Source of the DNA: Nostoc sp. LPT
GTDB taxonomy: Bacteria > Cyanobacteriota > Cyanobacteriia > Cyanobacteriales > Nostocaceae
Assembly: GCF_017115165.1 (NCBI RefSeq)
Contig: NZ_JABXKF010000169.1
Location: 1 to 64,000, forward strand
DNA length: 64,000 bases
Direction: 5' to 3'
Position 1 is the stretch's first letter, and each line of letters begins with the position of its first letter. Positions 1 through 9,201 of the stretch are shown piece by piece. The notes under the pieces were generated by a model that saw only the letters and a program-made list of their open reading frames with translations, did no database searches and was not told where the DNA came from. The position numbers were made by a program, and so were the translations under genes.

Positions 1-325
1 GAAGGCAATATATTTTGGTAGCTTTATCTGTAGCCAGCTTTTAGAGAATTGGTATTAGAAGGGGGATTTTATCTACTTCAACAAGACCAGCTTTTAGGCA
101 TAGCCTATCCTACCCACGAGGGCCCTGTCCCCAAAAAAGATATTCCTCCCGCTGAACGAGACACAATTTTGCAATTGACTCGGAGAGCGACAAGCCAAGG
201 TCTACAGAACAACAATTGAAAAAGCAGGGGATTACAACTTTACCGATCGCTAGTTTACTAGAGCAAGTAGACCGTTTAGAGATGCTGATGCGACGGCTAT
301 TGTATTTTGACCAAGCCCCGTTGGG
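1..325 (+). pseudogene. Relic of an unrecognised conserved protein
   Basis: Reading frame 1 gives a protein-like stretch from about 46 to 216 (it includes YPTHEGPVPKKDIPP and AERDTILQLTRRATSQGL) that then ends in TGA. The natural continuation lies in another frame from about 204 (STEQQLKKQG, then a Leu-rich helix EQVDRLEMLMRRLLYF). One frameshift near 200-204 therefore splits the coding sequence, and two TAG codons (19-21, 31-33) interrupt it upstream. The coding look fades at about 325, where a palindrome begins. I do not recognise the family. It may continue to the left of the window. Confidence that this is a decayed gene is moderate. Confidence 0.5.
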
Positions 326-330
326 GCTTG
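312..330. repeat. Perfect GC-rich hairpin
   Basis: CAAGCCCC and GGGGCTTG form a perfect 8-bp stem around a GTT loop, just after the relic's coding signal ends. No T-tract follows, so a role as an intrinsic terminator is uncertain. Confidence 0.5.
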
Positions 331-750
331 TGTGGGGTATAGGGTGGAATATCCAGCCCCAACAACCATCGGGTCACAAGCCCCGTCTTTTCAGGACGAT
401 TGCATTGGTCGGGGTCACGAGCCTCGACTAATGCCGTCTTCCCTATACCCTACACCCTACCCCCTATACCCTATTAGTGACCAGAATCAGCAGGAAGAAA
501 TGGTAACGACTGTAGACCCGTTGGCGTTCGCGAGTGCGTGTCGCAGACAAGCCTCTCGTAGAGAAGGGGCTTCTTGCAGGGTAAACCAACATTTCCTGAG
601 CTTTGTTGGGTTGCGCTTTGCTTAACCCAACCTACAATTTTTCTTAACTGAACAGTATTGCCTTTTAGCCTCGAAGTTGCGCCTTTGAACCTGAAACTTT
701 AAGTTTGATTATTGGCAAATGACCAGTGACCAATGACTAATGACTAATGA
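326..750. repeat. Gene-free repeat region (STRR, SDR and a hairpin)
   Basis: This gap contains a degenerate CCCTA(T/C)A-type tandem tract at about 441-473. A small dispersed repeat at about 517-580 carries the GTTGGCG and CTCTCGTAGAGAAG signatures seen again near 45.2 and 52.3 kb. At about 608-632 TTGGGTT pairs with AACCCAA in a hairpin. An ATGACTA heptamer tract lies at about 732-755, beside the stop of the transporter gene. Open frames here are spurious. Confidence 0.7.
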
Positions 751-1935
751 CTAAATCCAAAAATAAGCCAGGATCAGAGTCAGTACAGTTAACGGTACAC
801 CAAAACGTAAATGTTCCCAGAATGACAATTGATAACCAAGTTTTGCAACAGCCTCAGCAACAATTAAATTAGCAACTGAACCTAACAAAGTTAGATTACC
901 AGCTAAGGTAGATCCTGCTGCTAATAATAACCAGGTTTTCGTGTCTGGATGGGGAATTAAATGTTGTAGTAATAATACTGCTGGAACATTAGAAACTAAA
1001 TTTGAAAGCAGAGCAGTAATTCCTAATATACTCAAGGGAGTAAAAACTAAATCGCTAAATAAATTCAAGATTCCTAATTTTTCTACTCCAGCAGTAACAA
1101 CAAATAGTCCAGAAAATATCACCAGTAAATCCCAATCTACTTTATTTAAAATTCGTTGCGGTTTGATTCGCCTAGTAATGAATAGTAAACCAGCAGCTAC
1201 AAATGTTGCTTGGGCTGGGGGCATCCCAATTAAGAATGCAATTAATAGTCCTCCTGTTATCAATAAGCTTTTAGTAAGCAACGGTTTAAATATGCGGTAA
1301 CGCACAGAGGTTACACTCGGACAAGACTTAGCAGAACGGACATCAGGATAAAGCCACCACAATAACCCAATTTGGATTAACAAACTTACTAATGCGATGG
1401 GAGTCAATGCTTTCGCAAAATCAAGATAGCTGATACCAGAGAAGGAACCAATCAGAATATTTTGTGGATTGCCACTTAAGGTAGCTACTGAACCCAGATT
1501 AGTTGCTCCCGCCAACGCAAGTAAGTAAGGAATAGGATTGAGGTTCAAAGTTTGGGTTAAACCGAGAACCAAAGGAGTCAAAATTAAAGCGATAGTATCA
1601 TTCAGAAAAAAAGCAGAGAGAATTCCACTGCCAAAAGTTAAAACAATCAGCAAACCCAAAGGGCTGCGGGTAAAGTGTGTAATTGTATCAAGGGTTAATT
1701 GGAAAAAACCAGCGTAAGCTAAGTTTGTGCTGATTACCATCATGCCAAACAGGAAAATCAGCGTTTTATAATCTATCGCTTGCCATGCTTCTTTGAGGTC
1801 TAATACTCCGAAAGCCATCAGTAAAGATGCACCAACTAAAGCAATACTGGCTCGGTTCATCCGCAAACCAGGGAGATATCCTAAACCCAAACCGATATAA
1901 GTCAGTCCAATGATGATATATCTGAAAACAATCAT
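751..1935 (-). CDS. ArsB/NhaD-type anion or Na+/H+ transporter (SLC13-like)
   Basis: This 394-residue, highly hydrophobic protein has about ten or eleven predicted membrane segments and would act in the cytoplasmic membrane. The two halves carry the matching hairpin motifs of the ion-transporter superfamily (ArsB/NhaD/CitMHS, PF03600-like): NDTIALILTPLVL and GNPQNILIG in the first half, SNVPAVLLL and LGSVANLIVAEAV in the second. These are the usual substrate or ion-binding loops. The substrate cannot be read from sequence; arsenite, Na+/H+ and dicarboxylate are possible. The start ATG at 1933-1935 lacks a clear Shine-Dalgarno sequence. There are no ars genes beside it. The 3' end abuts a heptamer repeat tract. 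Confidence 0.8.
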   Translation of the reverse strand: MIVFRYIIIGLTYIGLGLGYLPGLRMNRASIALVGASLLMAFGVLDLKEAWQAIDYKTLIFLFGMMVISTNLAYAGFFQLTLDTITHFTRSPLGLLIVLTFGSGILSAFFLNDTIALILTPLVLGLTQTLNLNPIPYLLALAGATNLGSVATLSGNPQNILIGSFSGISYLDFAKALTPIALVSLLIQIGLLWWLYPDVRSAKSCPSVTSVRYRIFKPLLTKSLLITGGLLIAFLIGMPPAQATFVAAGLLFITRRIKPQRILNKVDWDLLVIFSGLFVVTAGVEKLGILNLFSDLVFTPLSILGITALLSNLVSNVPAVLLLQHLIPHPDTKTWLLLAAGSTLAGNLTLLGSVANLIVAEAVAKLGYQLSFWEHLRFGVPLTVLTLILAYFWI

Positions 1936-2139
1936 GATTTCGTTAGATTCTTTTGATTAAGTAGTCATTGGTAATTGGTCATTGGTTATTGGATTTTAGT
2001 GCATACCTCGACGCCACTTGCTTTATGCCGGGAAACCCGTCCACCGCAGTGGGCTCCCCCTTGTGGGTGGAAAAACTTTGTCTTTCATGAGACTAATTCA
2101 AGCCATGTTAAAGAGTGGACGTGTTTATTTTGGACTAAT
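1936..2139. repeat. Intergenic repeats (STRR and SDR)
   Basis: A degenerate ATTGGTC/ATTGGTA heptamer tract lies at about 1963-1992. A GC-rich block at about 2015-2072 has inverted elements (GCCGGGAAACCCG, then CCACCGCAGTGGGCTCCCC) typical of dispersed repeats in Nostoc intergenic DNA. No gene is seen. Confidence 0.55.
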
Positions 2140-2560
2140 AACTAATGACTGCTTGAAGCGGTTTGATGTGATGCTTTTCTATTGACTCCTGTTTTTGTTT
2201 CAGGTACACAGAACCAAAAGCTAAAGCGACAACTGTGATCACTGCTAAAATCAAAAAACCAAGATTGTAACCAGCACTTTTAACCACAAACCCAGCCAAC
2301 ACGTTGCTCAAACCCCCACCAACACCAATGGCAGCGGCGATCGCTTAATAATTGCAATATGCCTTTATAGCGCTTGATGTTTTTCTTTATCCTCCTCTTC
2401 CTCTTCACCATCTCCACGCGCTAGCTAGCTGGTGTTTGAGCACTGTGGCAATTGCCGAAGCTGACATCGCTAATCCAATCTGGGCTGGGTTCCAATTTGC
2501 TGAAGCTTTCAGGTAAATACTCAGATATGGCCCAACACCATCGCTTATTTGTGCAGATAC
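2140..2560 (-). pseudogene. MFS transporter pseudogene with the middle deleted
   Basis: On the minus strand, about 2550-2425 reads DGVGPYLSIYLK followed by NWNPAQIGLAMSASA, the first membrane helices of a major facilitator superfamily protein. About 2344-2147 reads AIGVGGGLSNVLAGFVV and then FLILAVITVVALAFG, which looks like a later MFS helix pair. The roughly 300 residues expected between them are missing; only about 80 bases, with stop codons, separate the two parts. This is an internally deleted remnant. The subfamily is not clear. Confidence 0.65.
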
Positions 2561-2867
2561 ACAACTTACGCAAATAATAGCCGAAACCCTGATTTTAAAT
2601 TAGGGGCAGTAAAGTCCTCTAATGGGAAATAGTAAAGATTTTTAGATTTTAATTGCACTTTTTTATGTGGATATCAGCGCGATCGCAAAAAGAAATACCC
2701 TCTGCTTTTGCCATAGTAAAGTGATTACAACGCAGAGGGGTTTCATTTGTCTTAATATTTCTGTAGAGGCAGGTTTTAAGGGTAATTCTGGCAAAAAAGT
2801 TGTTTATTTGATTTAAAACCCGCCAAAATCTATGTTGTATTGATTTTAAGCTGTGTACTCAGTTGGG

Positions 2868-3323
2868 CTATTTCCAATCGGGAATTTCAGCGTCTTCTCC
2901 ACCAATCCCGATTCCAGTGTTAAATATTTCCGCATCAGTAAGATTTAGATCGTTCATTGATGCTTGATACACATTAGAATCGTGAATCGTAGCACGAGTA
3001 AAATTTACTCCATTGAGATTAACTTGCTTCAAATTCACATTGGTTACATAAGCAGATGTTAGGTTAGCACCTGCCAAGTTTGCACCAGTTAAGTCAGCAC
3101 CTTCGAGGTTAGCTCCTACAAGGTTAGCTCCTTGAAGCTTCGAGCCTCTCAAGTCAGCACCAATTAAATGAGCGCCACTGAGGTTAGCTCCTGATAGTTC
3201 GCACCTAACACACTCCCCAGTTGAAAGCAGCTTTTGTAAATCCTGTGGATTCTCGGCTCTAACCGAGCTAGCGAAAAATAGGGGTGTTGCTAAGGCCATG
3301 GCCGCTAATAGCTGGAGTTTCAT
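2868..3323 (-). CDS. Exported pentapeptide-repeat protein
   Basis: The ATG at 3321-3323 is preceded by AAGGGGGAA at good spacing, so I prefer it to a start 45 bases upstream. The 151-residue product begins with a signal peptide (MKLQLLAAMALATPLFFASS, then VRA-EN as the likely cleavage site). From about residue 45 it has consecutive A(D/N)LXX pentapeptides (SGAHLIGADLRGSKLQGANL and onward). These fold as a right-handed quadrilateral beta-helix. It is probably periplasmic or thylakoid-lumenal. The C-terminal third is less regular and ends in an acidic Gly-rich tail. The molecular function of such proteins is generally unknown. Confidence 0.82.
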   Translation of the reverse strand: MKLQLLAAMALATPLFFASSVRAENPQDLQKLLSTGECVRCELSGANLSGAHLIGADLRGSKLQGANLVGANLEGADLTGANLAGANLTSAYVTNVNLKQVNLNGVNFTRATIHDSNVYQASMNDLNLTDAEIFNTGIGIGGEDAEIPDWK

Positions 3324-3583
3324 AATTTTCCCCCTTAATAATCGAGTTGCGTCCGTTCTGTCCCTCACAGTTCTATTATCTCACTAAACTTCGTGAGGTC
3401 AATCTATCTTGTGACAATCTATCTTCTGACAAGTTGATTGCGATCTAAAACACAGATAAAAGTGATATCAAAAATGCCCAGTATTAAATCACTATTAAAT
3501 CTTTTTAAAAGTAAAAACTGGCGCTACTTACTATAGGTAATTTAATGAGTATTTATACTTAATTGGTCAATTGATGGTTTAGT

Positions 3584-4447
3584 TTAAGTCCTCAGAAATT
3601 CTCGCATATACTGATTAACCAATTCCGGCTGTTCTTGCTGTACCCAATGGCCACAATTAGGAATGTATTTGATTTGAAAATCCCTGACATAAGCTGCGGT
3701 ATCGTAGGTTAGTTCCTTGCCAAGTGCAGTGTCGTTTTCTCCCCATATAATCAGTGTTGGCACTTCCAGAACGCCCCTATTTGGATTTAGCATTCTCTGC
3801 TGAAAAACATTGCGGTAGTAGTTCAACATTGCTGTGAGGGCACCGCGCTTTGCAGCAGCATCTTTATATGCGTCAATATCCGCTTTAGTGAAAGCACTTT
3901 TGTTAACTGCTGTACCTTTAAAAATTGTTTCAATTGCTTGGTAGTCGGAAGATTGTAAAAGTAATTCTGGTATCCACGGTAGTTGAAAGAGAAATATATA
4001 GTTGCTACGTAGCAACTGTTGGGGAGTGCGTAAGCCTTGGGCAAATTTGGCAGGATGAGGCATGTTAAGGATAATTAATTGCTCTACTATTTCGGGATAA
4101 GCATAAGCAAAAGCCCAAGCGATCGCACCTCCCCAATCATGTCCAACTAATACACATTTTTGGTATCCTAATCCTTTAATTACTCCCTCAACATCTTTGA
4201 TAAACTCCTTCATTACATAAGCTAATTGCTCATTTGGTTTATCACTATCGTTGTAACCACGCAAGTCAATGGCAACTACTTTAAAATCTTGGGCAAATTC
4301 TGGTATTTGATGCCGCCATGAGTACCAAAACTCAGGAAAGCCATGCAACATCAACATTAATGGCCCTTCACCTTGCGTGACATAATGTAGTTTTACCCCA
4401 TTGGTAGTTATATATTCGTGTTTCCAAGAACTTTCTATTAAAGACAT
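3584..4447 (-). CDS. Alpha/beta hydrolase, soluble epoxide hydrolase-like
   Basis: The 287-residue protein has the epoxide hydrolase/haloalkane dehalogenase layout. An oxyanion motif HGFPEFWYSW is near residues 35-44, and the nucleophile elbow GHDWGG puts the Asp at residue 104. A cap domain contains LNYYRN, which may supply the epoxide-activating Tyr. The late acid lies in GENDTALG and the catalytic His in CGHWVQQEQPE near the C-terminus. An Asp rather than a Ser nucleophile argues for epoxide or halide substrates rather than esters. The protein is cytosolic, with no signal peptide. It is transcribed alone. Family call is firm, substrate unknown. Confidence 0.85.
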   Translation of the reverse strand: MSLIESSWKHEYITTNGVKLHYVTQGEGPLMLMLHGFPEFWYSWRHQIPEFAQDFKVVAIDLRGYNDSDKPNEQLAYVMKEFIKDVEGVIKGLGYQKCVLVGHDWGGAIAWAFAYAYPEIVEQLIILNMPHPAKFAQGLRTPQQLLRSNYIFLFQLPWIPELLLQSSDYQAIETIFKGTAVNKSAFTKADIDAYKDAAAKRGALTAMLNYYRNVFQQRMLNPNRGVLEVPTLIIWGENDTALGKELTYDTAAYVRDFQIKYIPNCGHWVQQEQPELVNQYMREFLRT

Positions 4448-4661
4448 AATTAATCTAAATTCAGCATTAAAAAATACTAAATAATAATACTGTACTTAAT
4501 AACTGTAATATTATTTTAAGCAGCCTCACATCTATTAAAAGTCAGTATTATCTAAAAATTTTTTGCAAAAATATTAGATAATTTGCCTTGGGATAGATAT
4601 GAATTGTGAGTAAAATTTGGTAAAAGGTAGATATAATTTTCTCCAACTACCAACAACTACC

Positions 4662-5480
4662 ATGACACAACAGTTGACAAACCATGCTTCATTGTGGGTT
4701 GAGCGACTGGGACGATTTGGCTATGTTTCCAAGGGAGTAGTTTACGGTATAGTTGGACTACTGGCAGCACAGGCAGCTTTTGGCAGGGGTGGTAAAACAA
4801 CTGATACCCAAGGCGCTCTCCAAACAATCGTTAACCAGCCATTTGGTCAATTTTTGCTGGCTTTAGTTGCAATCGGCTTGATTGGATACGTAATCTGGCG
4901 TTTTGTACAGGCAATTAAAGACCCAGAAAATAAAGGTAATGATGCCAAAGGTTTGGCAGTGCGAATTGGTTACGCAGTTAATGGCTTGATTTATGCAAGT
5001 TTAGCCTTAAGTGCTGTGCAAATCGTTATGGGTACAGGCAGCGGTAAAAATAGTAGTGATTCTACTGAAGATTGGACAGCACGTTTGCTTTCTCAACCCT
5101 TTGGTCAATGGTTAGTTGGAACTTTGGGGGCGTTTGTAATTGCTCTAAGTTTCTATCAGTTTTATCAAGCTTTTAGTGGCAAATTTCGTAAAGAACTCAA
5201 TTTAACTGAGTTAAGCAACACACAAGCCCAATGGGTAATGAGGATTTCCAGATTTGGTTTAGCGGCACGGGGTATAGTATTTTGCATTATCGGTTGGTTT
5301 TTAATTGAAGCAGCAAAACAGTCGAACGCCGCTACCGCAGAAGGTTTGGATGAAGTATTACAGACGCTAGCGCAACAGCCTAACGGAGCATGGCTTTTGG
5401 GTATTGTAGCACTAGGTTTAGTTGCCTATGGGATTTACACAATAATACAGGCGCGGTATCGTCGGCTAGTCAATGTTTAA
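4662..5480 (+). CDS. DUF1206 membrane protein with three internal repeats
   Basis: I chose the ATG at 4662; the frame extends 45 bases upstream but MTQQLTNHASLW is a natural start. The 272-residue protein has three copies of a two-helix unit. Each begins with a glycine-rich helix (RFGYVSKGVVYGIVGLLA, RIGYAVNGLIYASLALSA, RFGLAARGIVFCIIGW). Each continues with QP(F/N)G(Q/A)(F/W)L and a second helix ending in a basic segment. This gives six membrane spans, as known for DUF1206. Function is not established. The next gene begins just downstream (34 bases to the preferred ATG), suggesting co-transcription. Confidence 0.8.
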   Translation: MTQQLTNHASLWVERLGRFGYVSKGVVYGIVGLLAAQAAFGRGGKTTDTQGALQTIVNQPFGQFLLALVAIGLIGYVIWRFVQAIKDPENKGNDAKGLAVRIGYAVNGLIYASLALSAVQIVMGTGSGKNSSDSTEDWTARLLSQPFGQWLVGTLGAFVIALSFYQFYQAFSGKFRKELNLTELSNTQAQWVMRISRFGLAARGIVFCIIGWFLIEAAKQSNAATAEGLDEVLQTLAQQPNGAWLLGIVALGLVAYGIYTIIQARYRRLVNV

Positions 5481-5513
5481 ATGGTGCAGTGCCGAGAATT
5501 TGAATTTATAGAA

Positions 5514-6668
5514 ATGGCAATAATAGAAACCCGTGGTATCTGGCTGACCACTACTGATAGTAAAGTTCTCAGATCGAAGGAACGTATTGCTGAGGCGATG
5601 GATTTCCTGGCTGAGACGGGATTTAATGTGGTGTTTCCCGTTGTTTGGAATAAGGCAGTAACTTTATATCCTAGTCAAACAATGCGGCAGACCTTTGGAA
5701 TCGAAATTGACCCAATGTTTATAGGTCGCGACCCTTTAGAAGAAGTGGTAATTGAAGCGCGACGAGTTGGGTTGAAAGTTATTCCTTGGTTTGAATACGG
5801 TTTTGCCAGTTCCTACAATTTGAATGGTGGTGTACTTTTACAGAAAAAACCGGAATGGGCTGCGCGCGATCACAACGGTAACTTACTGAAGAAAAACGGC
5901 TTTGAGTGGTTGAATGCCCTTGACTCACAAGTGCAAGAATTCTTGTTAAACTTGGTGCTGGAAGTTGCGAATAATTACGATATTGATGGTGTTCAAGGTG
6001 ACGATCGCTTGCCAGCATTACCCTCTGAAGGTGGCTATGATCAGCGTACTGTCAGCCGCTATCGCCAGGAATTTGATCGCAATCCACCACAGAACCACAA
6101 GGATAGGCAATGGTTACAGTGGCGTGCAGATATTCTCACTGAGTTTTTGGGGCGTCTTTACTCGAAGGTGAAAGCGGTGAATCCTAATTTATTAGTAGCG
6201 ATCGCACCTAATATTTATGATTGGGCATTCCAAGAATATCTGCAAGACTCACCCGCATGGCTGAAGCGGGGAATAGTTGATATGATTCAGCCGCAGATTT
6301 ATCGCCGTGACTTTAGGAGTTACGCTGCGATCGCTGATAAAGTGGTAAACCAGCAGTTCACAGATGCGATATTGCTCAAGTTAGCACCGGGAATCCTGAT
6401 GAAGCTTGGCTCTTACTGTATTAGTCCAGAATATCTGGTGCAGGCAATTGAATACAATCGTCAACTTGGTATTCAAGGAGAGGTATTCTTTTTTTACGAA
6501 GGTTTGCGCAAGAATAACAATACCCTTGCTAAAGTTTTGCGAAATGGGCCTTATACTAAGTCTGGATCATTTCCCACTCTGTTAGATTTGAGTGCAGGTG
6601 ATGTGAGTCACAAGACGGCATTTTCTATTTGGTCAGGAGTGGAAAATTTGTTAAAAAAGATTTTTTAA
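5514..6668 (+). CDS. Family 10 glycosyl hydrolase-like protein (GHL10/YngK type)
   Basis: The frame opens at 5481, but the conserved domain begins at the ATG at 5514 (MAIIETRGIWLTTTDS), which I take as the start (384 residues). The TIM-barrel signatures of GHL10 proteins are visible: RGIWLTT at strand 1, then NVVFPVVWN, GLKVIPWFEYGF, IDGVQGDDR (acidic residues at the end of a strand) and DMIQPQIYRRDF. Members are thought to cleave polysaccharide or peptidoglycan-linked glycans. No signal peptide is evident. It follows the DUF1206 gene closely and is followed after 12 bases by a DUF2358 gene, so the three look like one operon. Confidence 0.8.
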   Translation: MAIIETRGIWLTTTDSKVLRSKERIAEAMDFLAETGFNVVFPVVWNKAVTLYPSQTMRQTFGIEIDPMFIGRDPLEEVVIEARRVGLKVIPWFEYGFASSYNLNGGVLLQKKPEWAARDHNGNLLKKNGFEWLNALDSQVQEFLLNLVLEVANNYDIDGVQGDDRLPALPSEGGYDQRTVSRYRQEFDRNPPQNHKDRQWLQWRADILTEFLGRLYSKVKAVNPNLLVAIAPNIYDWAFQEYLQDSPAWLKRGIVDMIQPQIYRRDFRSYAAIADKVVNQQFTDAILLKLAPGILMKLGSYCISPEYLVQAIEYNRQLGIQGEVFFFYEGLRKNNNTLAKVLRNGPYTKSGSFPTLLDLSAGDVSHKTAFSIWSGVENLLKKIF

Positions 6669-6680
6669 GGGAAAACGCGC

Positions 6681-7109
6681 GTGGAATATAAATTGCCAGT
6701 GGAAAAGGTAATCAATACTTTAAAACAAGATTTACCAACACTTTTTCAAAAAGATATTTCGTATCAAATTTATACACAGGATATCTATTTTAAAGACCCG
6801 GTGAATACATTCAAATATAAATTTAACTATCGCATTATATTTTGGACTTTACGATTTCACGCTCGGCTATTTTTTACTCAGATTTACTTTGATCTGCATG
6901 AAGTTTATCAGTCAGCTGAAGACACGATTTTAGCAAAGTGGACGGTACGTGGAGTGTTGCGCGTTCCAAGGAACGCAGGGTTGTTTTTTAATGGCTATTC
7001 GACGTATAAACTCAATCCAAATAATTTGATATACGAGCATATAGACACCTGGGATAGAAAACCAGGGGAGATTTTACGGCAGTTTTGGCAAAAGCAAGAA
7101 GATCGCTAA
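6681..7109 (+). CDS. DUF2358 family protein
   Basis: This is a 142-residue protein with a GTG start preceded by AAGGGAAAA. The sequence (LPTLFQKDISYQIYTQDIYF, then KDPVNTFKY) matches the cyanobacterial/plastid DUF2358 family, which has an NTF2-like (SnoaL) alpha+beta fold. It has no membrane helix and no obvious catalytic signature. It sits 12 bases behind the glycosidase-like gene. The function of the family is unknown. Confidence 0.72.
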   Translation: MEYKLPVEKVINTLKQDLPTLFQKDISYQIYTQDIYFKDPVNTFKYKFNYRIIFWTLRFHARLFFTQIYFDLHEVYQSAEDTILAKWTVRGVLRVPRNAGLFFNGYSTYKLNPNNLIYEHIDTWDRKPGEILRQFWQKQEDR

Positions 7110-7363
7110 GAGGCTAACCTGTTTACCAGAAATGTTTTGATCAATGAGGAATTGGTGCAAGGCGATCGCACAGGGAACACATTCAAAAATCGGGAACTGT
7201 CTAGCGATCGCGCTCAGTTGACACTGAAGGCTAGCCTTGATCATGATGTAATTTTGTCAAGCAGCGATCGCACTCCACAAAGAGACAATGGAATATATGC
7301 TGAGATTTCCGAGACGGCGAGAGCTAGGATCAAAAGGTAGTCTGTCGGACACATGCTAACTAT
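7110..7363. other. HIP1-rich spacer
   Basis: Three GCGATCGC octamers occur within about 110 bases (near 7161, 7203 and 7263). A 67-codon open frame from a TTG at 7137 spans them, but its product is low-complexity and HIP1-driven, so I do not call a gene. Confidence 0.6.
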
Positions 7364-7588
7364 ATGACATCCACATCGCGTGTTGTTCATAGCGACCCCG
7401 ATATATTGGGGGGAACCCCTGTTTTTGTTGGTACTCGTGTGCCGATAAAAACCTTGCTCGATTATCTGGAAGCGGGTGACTCACTGGATGAGTTTTTAGA
7501 TCACTTTCCCAGTGTCAGCCGTGAGCAAGCGATCGCTGCTCTCGAATTAGCAAAGGAAATGCTGACTGCCTATGCGAATTCTGCTTGA
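7364..7588 (+). CDS. DUF433 antitoxin
   Basis: This 74-residue protein has the DUF433 core DPDILGGTPVFVGTRVPIKT followed by LLDYLEAGDSLDEFLDHFP and a winged-helix-like C-terminus (SVSREQAIAALELAKE). DUF433 proteins are VapB-like antitoxins that pair with DUF5615 PIN-like toxins. The downstream toxin frame begins 17 bases before this gene stops, the expected translational coupling. The antitoxin probably also autorepresses the pair. Confidence 0.87.
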   Translation: MTSTSRVVHSDPDILGGTPVFVGTRVPIKTLLDYLEAGDSLDEFLDHFPSVSREQAIAALELAKEMLTAYANSA

Positions 7589-7898
7589 TGAGTGTGTTCC
7601 ACGACCTTTAAGGCGTGAACTCACTGATTATGAGGTACGCGCAGTCGTGGAAATGGGATGGTCAGGTAAAAAGAATGGTGAACTTTTGCAATTGATGGTG
7701 CAGGAGAGTTTCACAGTTCTTCTGACAACAGACCAAAACTTACGATATCAGCAAAACTTGCAACAGGCTGGAGTTGCGGTCCTTGTTCTAGTGGCGTCTA
7801 GTAATCGCCTACCTGATTTACTTCCATTGATACCTAGTGTTCGTAATGTCTTAGAAACGATCGCTCCGGGTGGGGTTGTTGAAATCAGAGATTTTTGA
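7572..7898 (+). CDS. DUF5615 PIN-like toxin
   Basis: The 108-residue protein begins MRILLDECVPRPLRREL and has VVEMGWSGKKNGELLQL and VLLTTDQNLRYQQNL, the acidic signatures of DUF5615 PIN-like nucleases (Asp-Glu in LLDE, Asp in TTDQNL). It would act as an RNase toxin neutralised by the DUF433 partner it overlaps. The catalytic residues appear intact. An SDR-like segment (CGCGTTGGCGCAGACCGC) begins right after the TGA stop, so the repeat now forms the 3' flank. Confidence 0.85.
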   Translation: MRILLDECVPRPLRRELTDYEVRAVVEMGWSGKKNGELLQLMVQESFTVLLTTDQNLRYQQNLQQAGVAVLVLVASSNRLPDLLPLIPSVRNVLETIAPGGVVEIRDF

Positions 7899-7930
7899 CG
7901 CGTTGGCGCAGACCGCTTTATGTAACAACT

Positions 7931-8821
7931 TTATTCTTTGTGATGATGAAATCTAATCCCTAAAAAGATGTCGTAAACAAACTCAAAAAAGTCCTTTTTC
8001 TGCAACAACCCTGAAGTTTGATAACATCCTTTTTCATTTAACAGGGGCTTCATCAGATAATAGCTGGGTTGGTAATTATACCAAGGAATCGAAGGCCACA
8101 AATGATGAATTAAGTGGTAATTCTGTCCCATAATCAAGATATTAAGAATCGGGTTAGGATAGACGCGAGCATTTTTCCAGCGATCGCGCTCCGCAAAAGG
8201 ACGATGGGGCAAATAGTCAAAAAATAAGCCTAGTGCTATCCCCACCACAAAAGCCGGTATAAACCAAAAATTGAGAATGTAACCCAAAAAGTGGTACTGC
8301 ACTGAGATATAAACAATTACACCAACAATTAAGCGGCTAATAAACCATTCTAGTAGCTCATATTTACGCCACAGTTGCCGTTGAAAGAAAAACACCTCAT
8401 GGTACAAGAACCGCACTGCAATCAGCCACAGCGGCCCACCTGTAGAGACATAATGATCTGGGTCATCTTTAGGATGATTGACATGACCATGATGCTGTAA
8501 ATGCACTCGCGTAAATACTGGAAAAGCAAAAGCTAGCATCAACGCACTGCCATGCCCTAACATCGCATTCATCACTCGGTTGCGATGGGCAGATTGGTGA
8601 CAGGCATCATGAATTACCGTTCCAGCACAATGCAAGGCAATCGTGTTCACGCAAAAGCATAGCCAGTGCGGCCATTCCCAAAGCCAGTAACCAAAGTTGG
8701 ATAACACCAGCATGGCCACAGCTACAGAAAACAACAGCAGCGTCGGATTGAAATCACCAGGAGGCGCTAAAAATTCCTTGGGTGGGATTGTCAGTGGCTT
8801 TTGTGCCTCCGATGCGATCAT
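7931..8821 (-). CDS. crtR: Beta-carotene hydroxylase (fatty acid desaturase family)
   Basis: CrtR adds 3-hydroxyl groups to beta-ionone rings on the way to zeaxanthin and myxoxanthophyll in cyanobacteria. The 296-residue membrane protein has the di-iron histidine boxes: HDACH at 71-75, HLQHHGHVNH at 107-116 and NYHLIHHLWP with HLIHH at 236-240. Hydrophobic helices lie between them. CrtR-typical blocks such as DPDHYVSTGGPLW and LGLFFDYLPHRPF are present. It is monocistronic, divergent from the upstream flank of pyk. Length and motifs are complete, so it should be functional. Confidence 0.92.
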   Translation of the reverse strand: MIASEAQKPLTIPPKEFLAPPGDFNPTLLLFSVAVAMLVLSNFGYWLWEWPHWLCFCVNTIALHCAGTVIHDACHQSAHRNRVMNAMLGHGSALMLAFAFPVFTRVHLQHHGHVNHPKDDPDHYVSTGGPLWLIAVRFLYHEVFFFQRQLWRKYELLEWFISRLIVGVIVYISVQYHFLGYILNFWFIPAFVVGIALGLFFDYLPHRPFAERDRWKNARVYPNPILNILIMGQNYHLIHHLWPSIPWYNYQPSYYLMKPLLNEKGCYQTSGLLQKKDFFEFVYDIFLGIRFHHHKE

Positions 8822-9201
8822 CTTTAAGATTGACTCCTTTTTAAGCAGACATTACGAATATACGATAAATATTAGTGACTAATAAAGTTTTGCAAAGTTT
8901 TGTATGGCAAGATTTATCCACACCTTTGCATATCAGCAGATGAATAACGCTATGATTCCAGACGAAGCCTAGTCTTTACTGATAAGTGGGGTATGACAAT
9001 CGGCAAGAAGTTAATGGAATAAACTCCTTCGTTGGGAGGATGGATACAAGATTGATGTACTATATCTAGTCTATCCCACAGCCCCTACTCTCCCATAAAC
9101 CCTCTCTAACTGCTTATATTTTATTGATATAGCAGTGACTGAAAAGGAGATGCCACTTAAGTTACGATGACTTCCCAGATAGCTCCCTAACTTCAGCCCC
9201 T
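8822..9201. other. Divergent intergenic region between crtR and pyk
   Basis: This 380-base AT-rich spacer must hold the promoters of both divergent genes. I see no repeat or conserved operator that I can name. There is a GGAG-like segment at about 9146, but it is too far from the pyk ATG to be its ribosome site. Confidence 0.4.

Noticed and set aside
7137-7340. 67-codon open frame
   Set aside because: It starts at a TTG, crosses three HIP1 octamers, and its product has no protein-like pattern.
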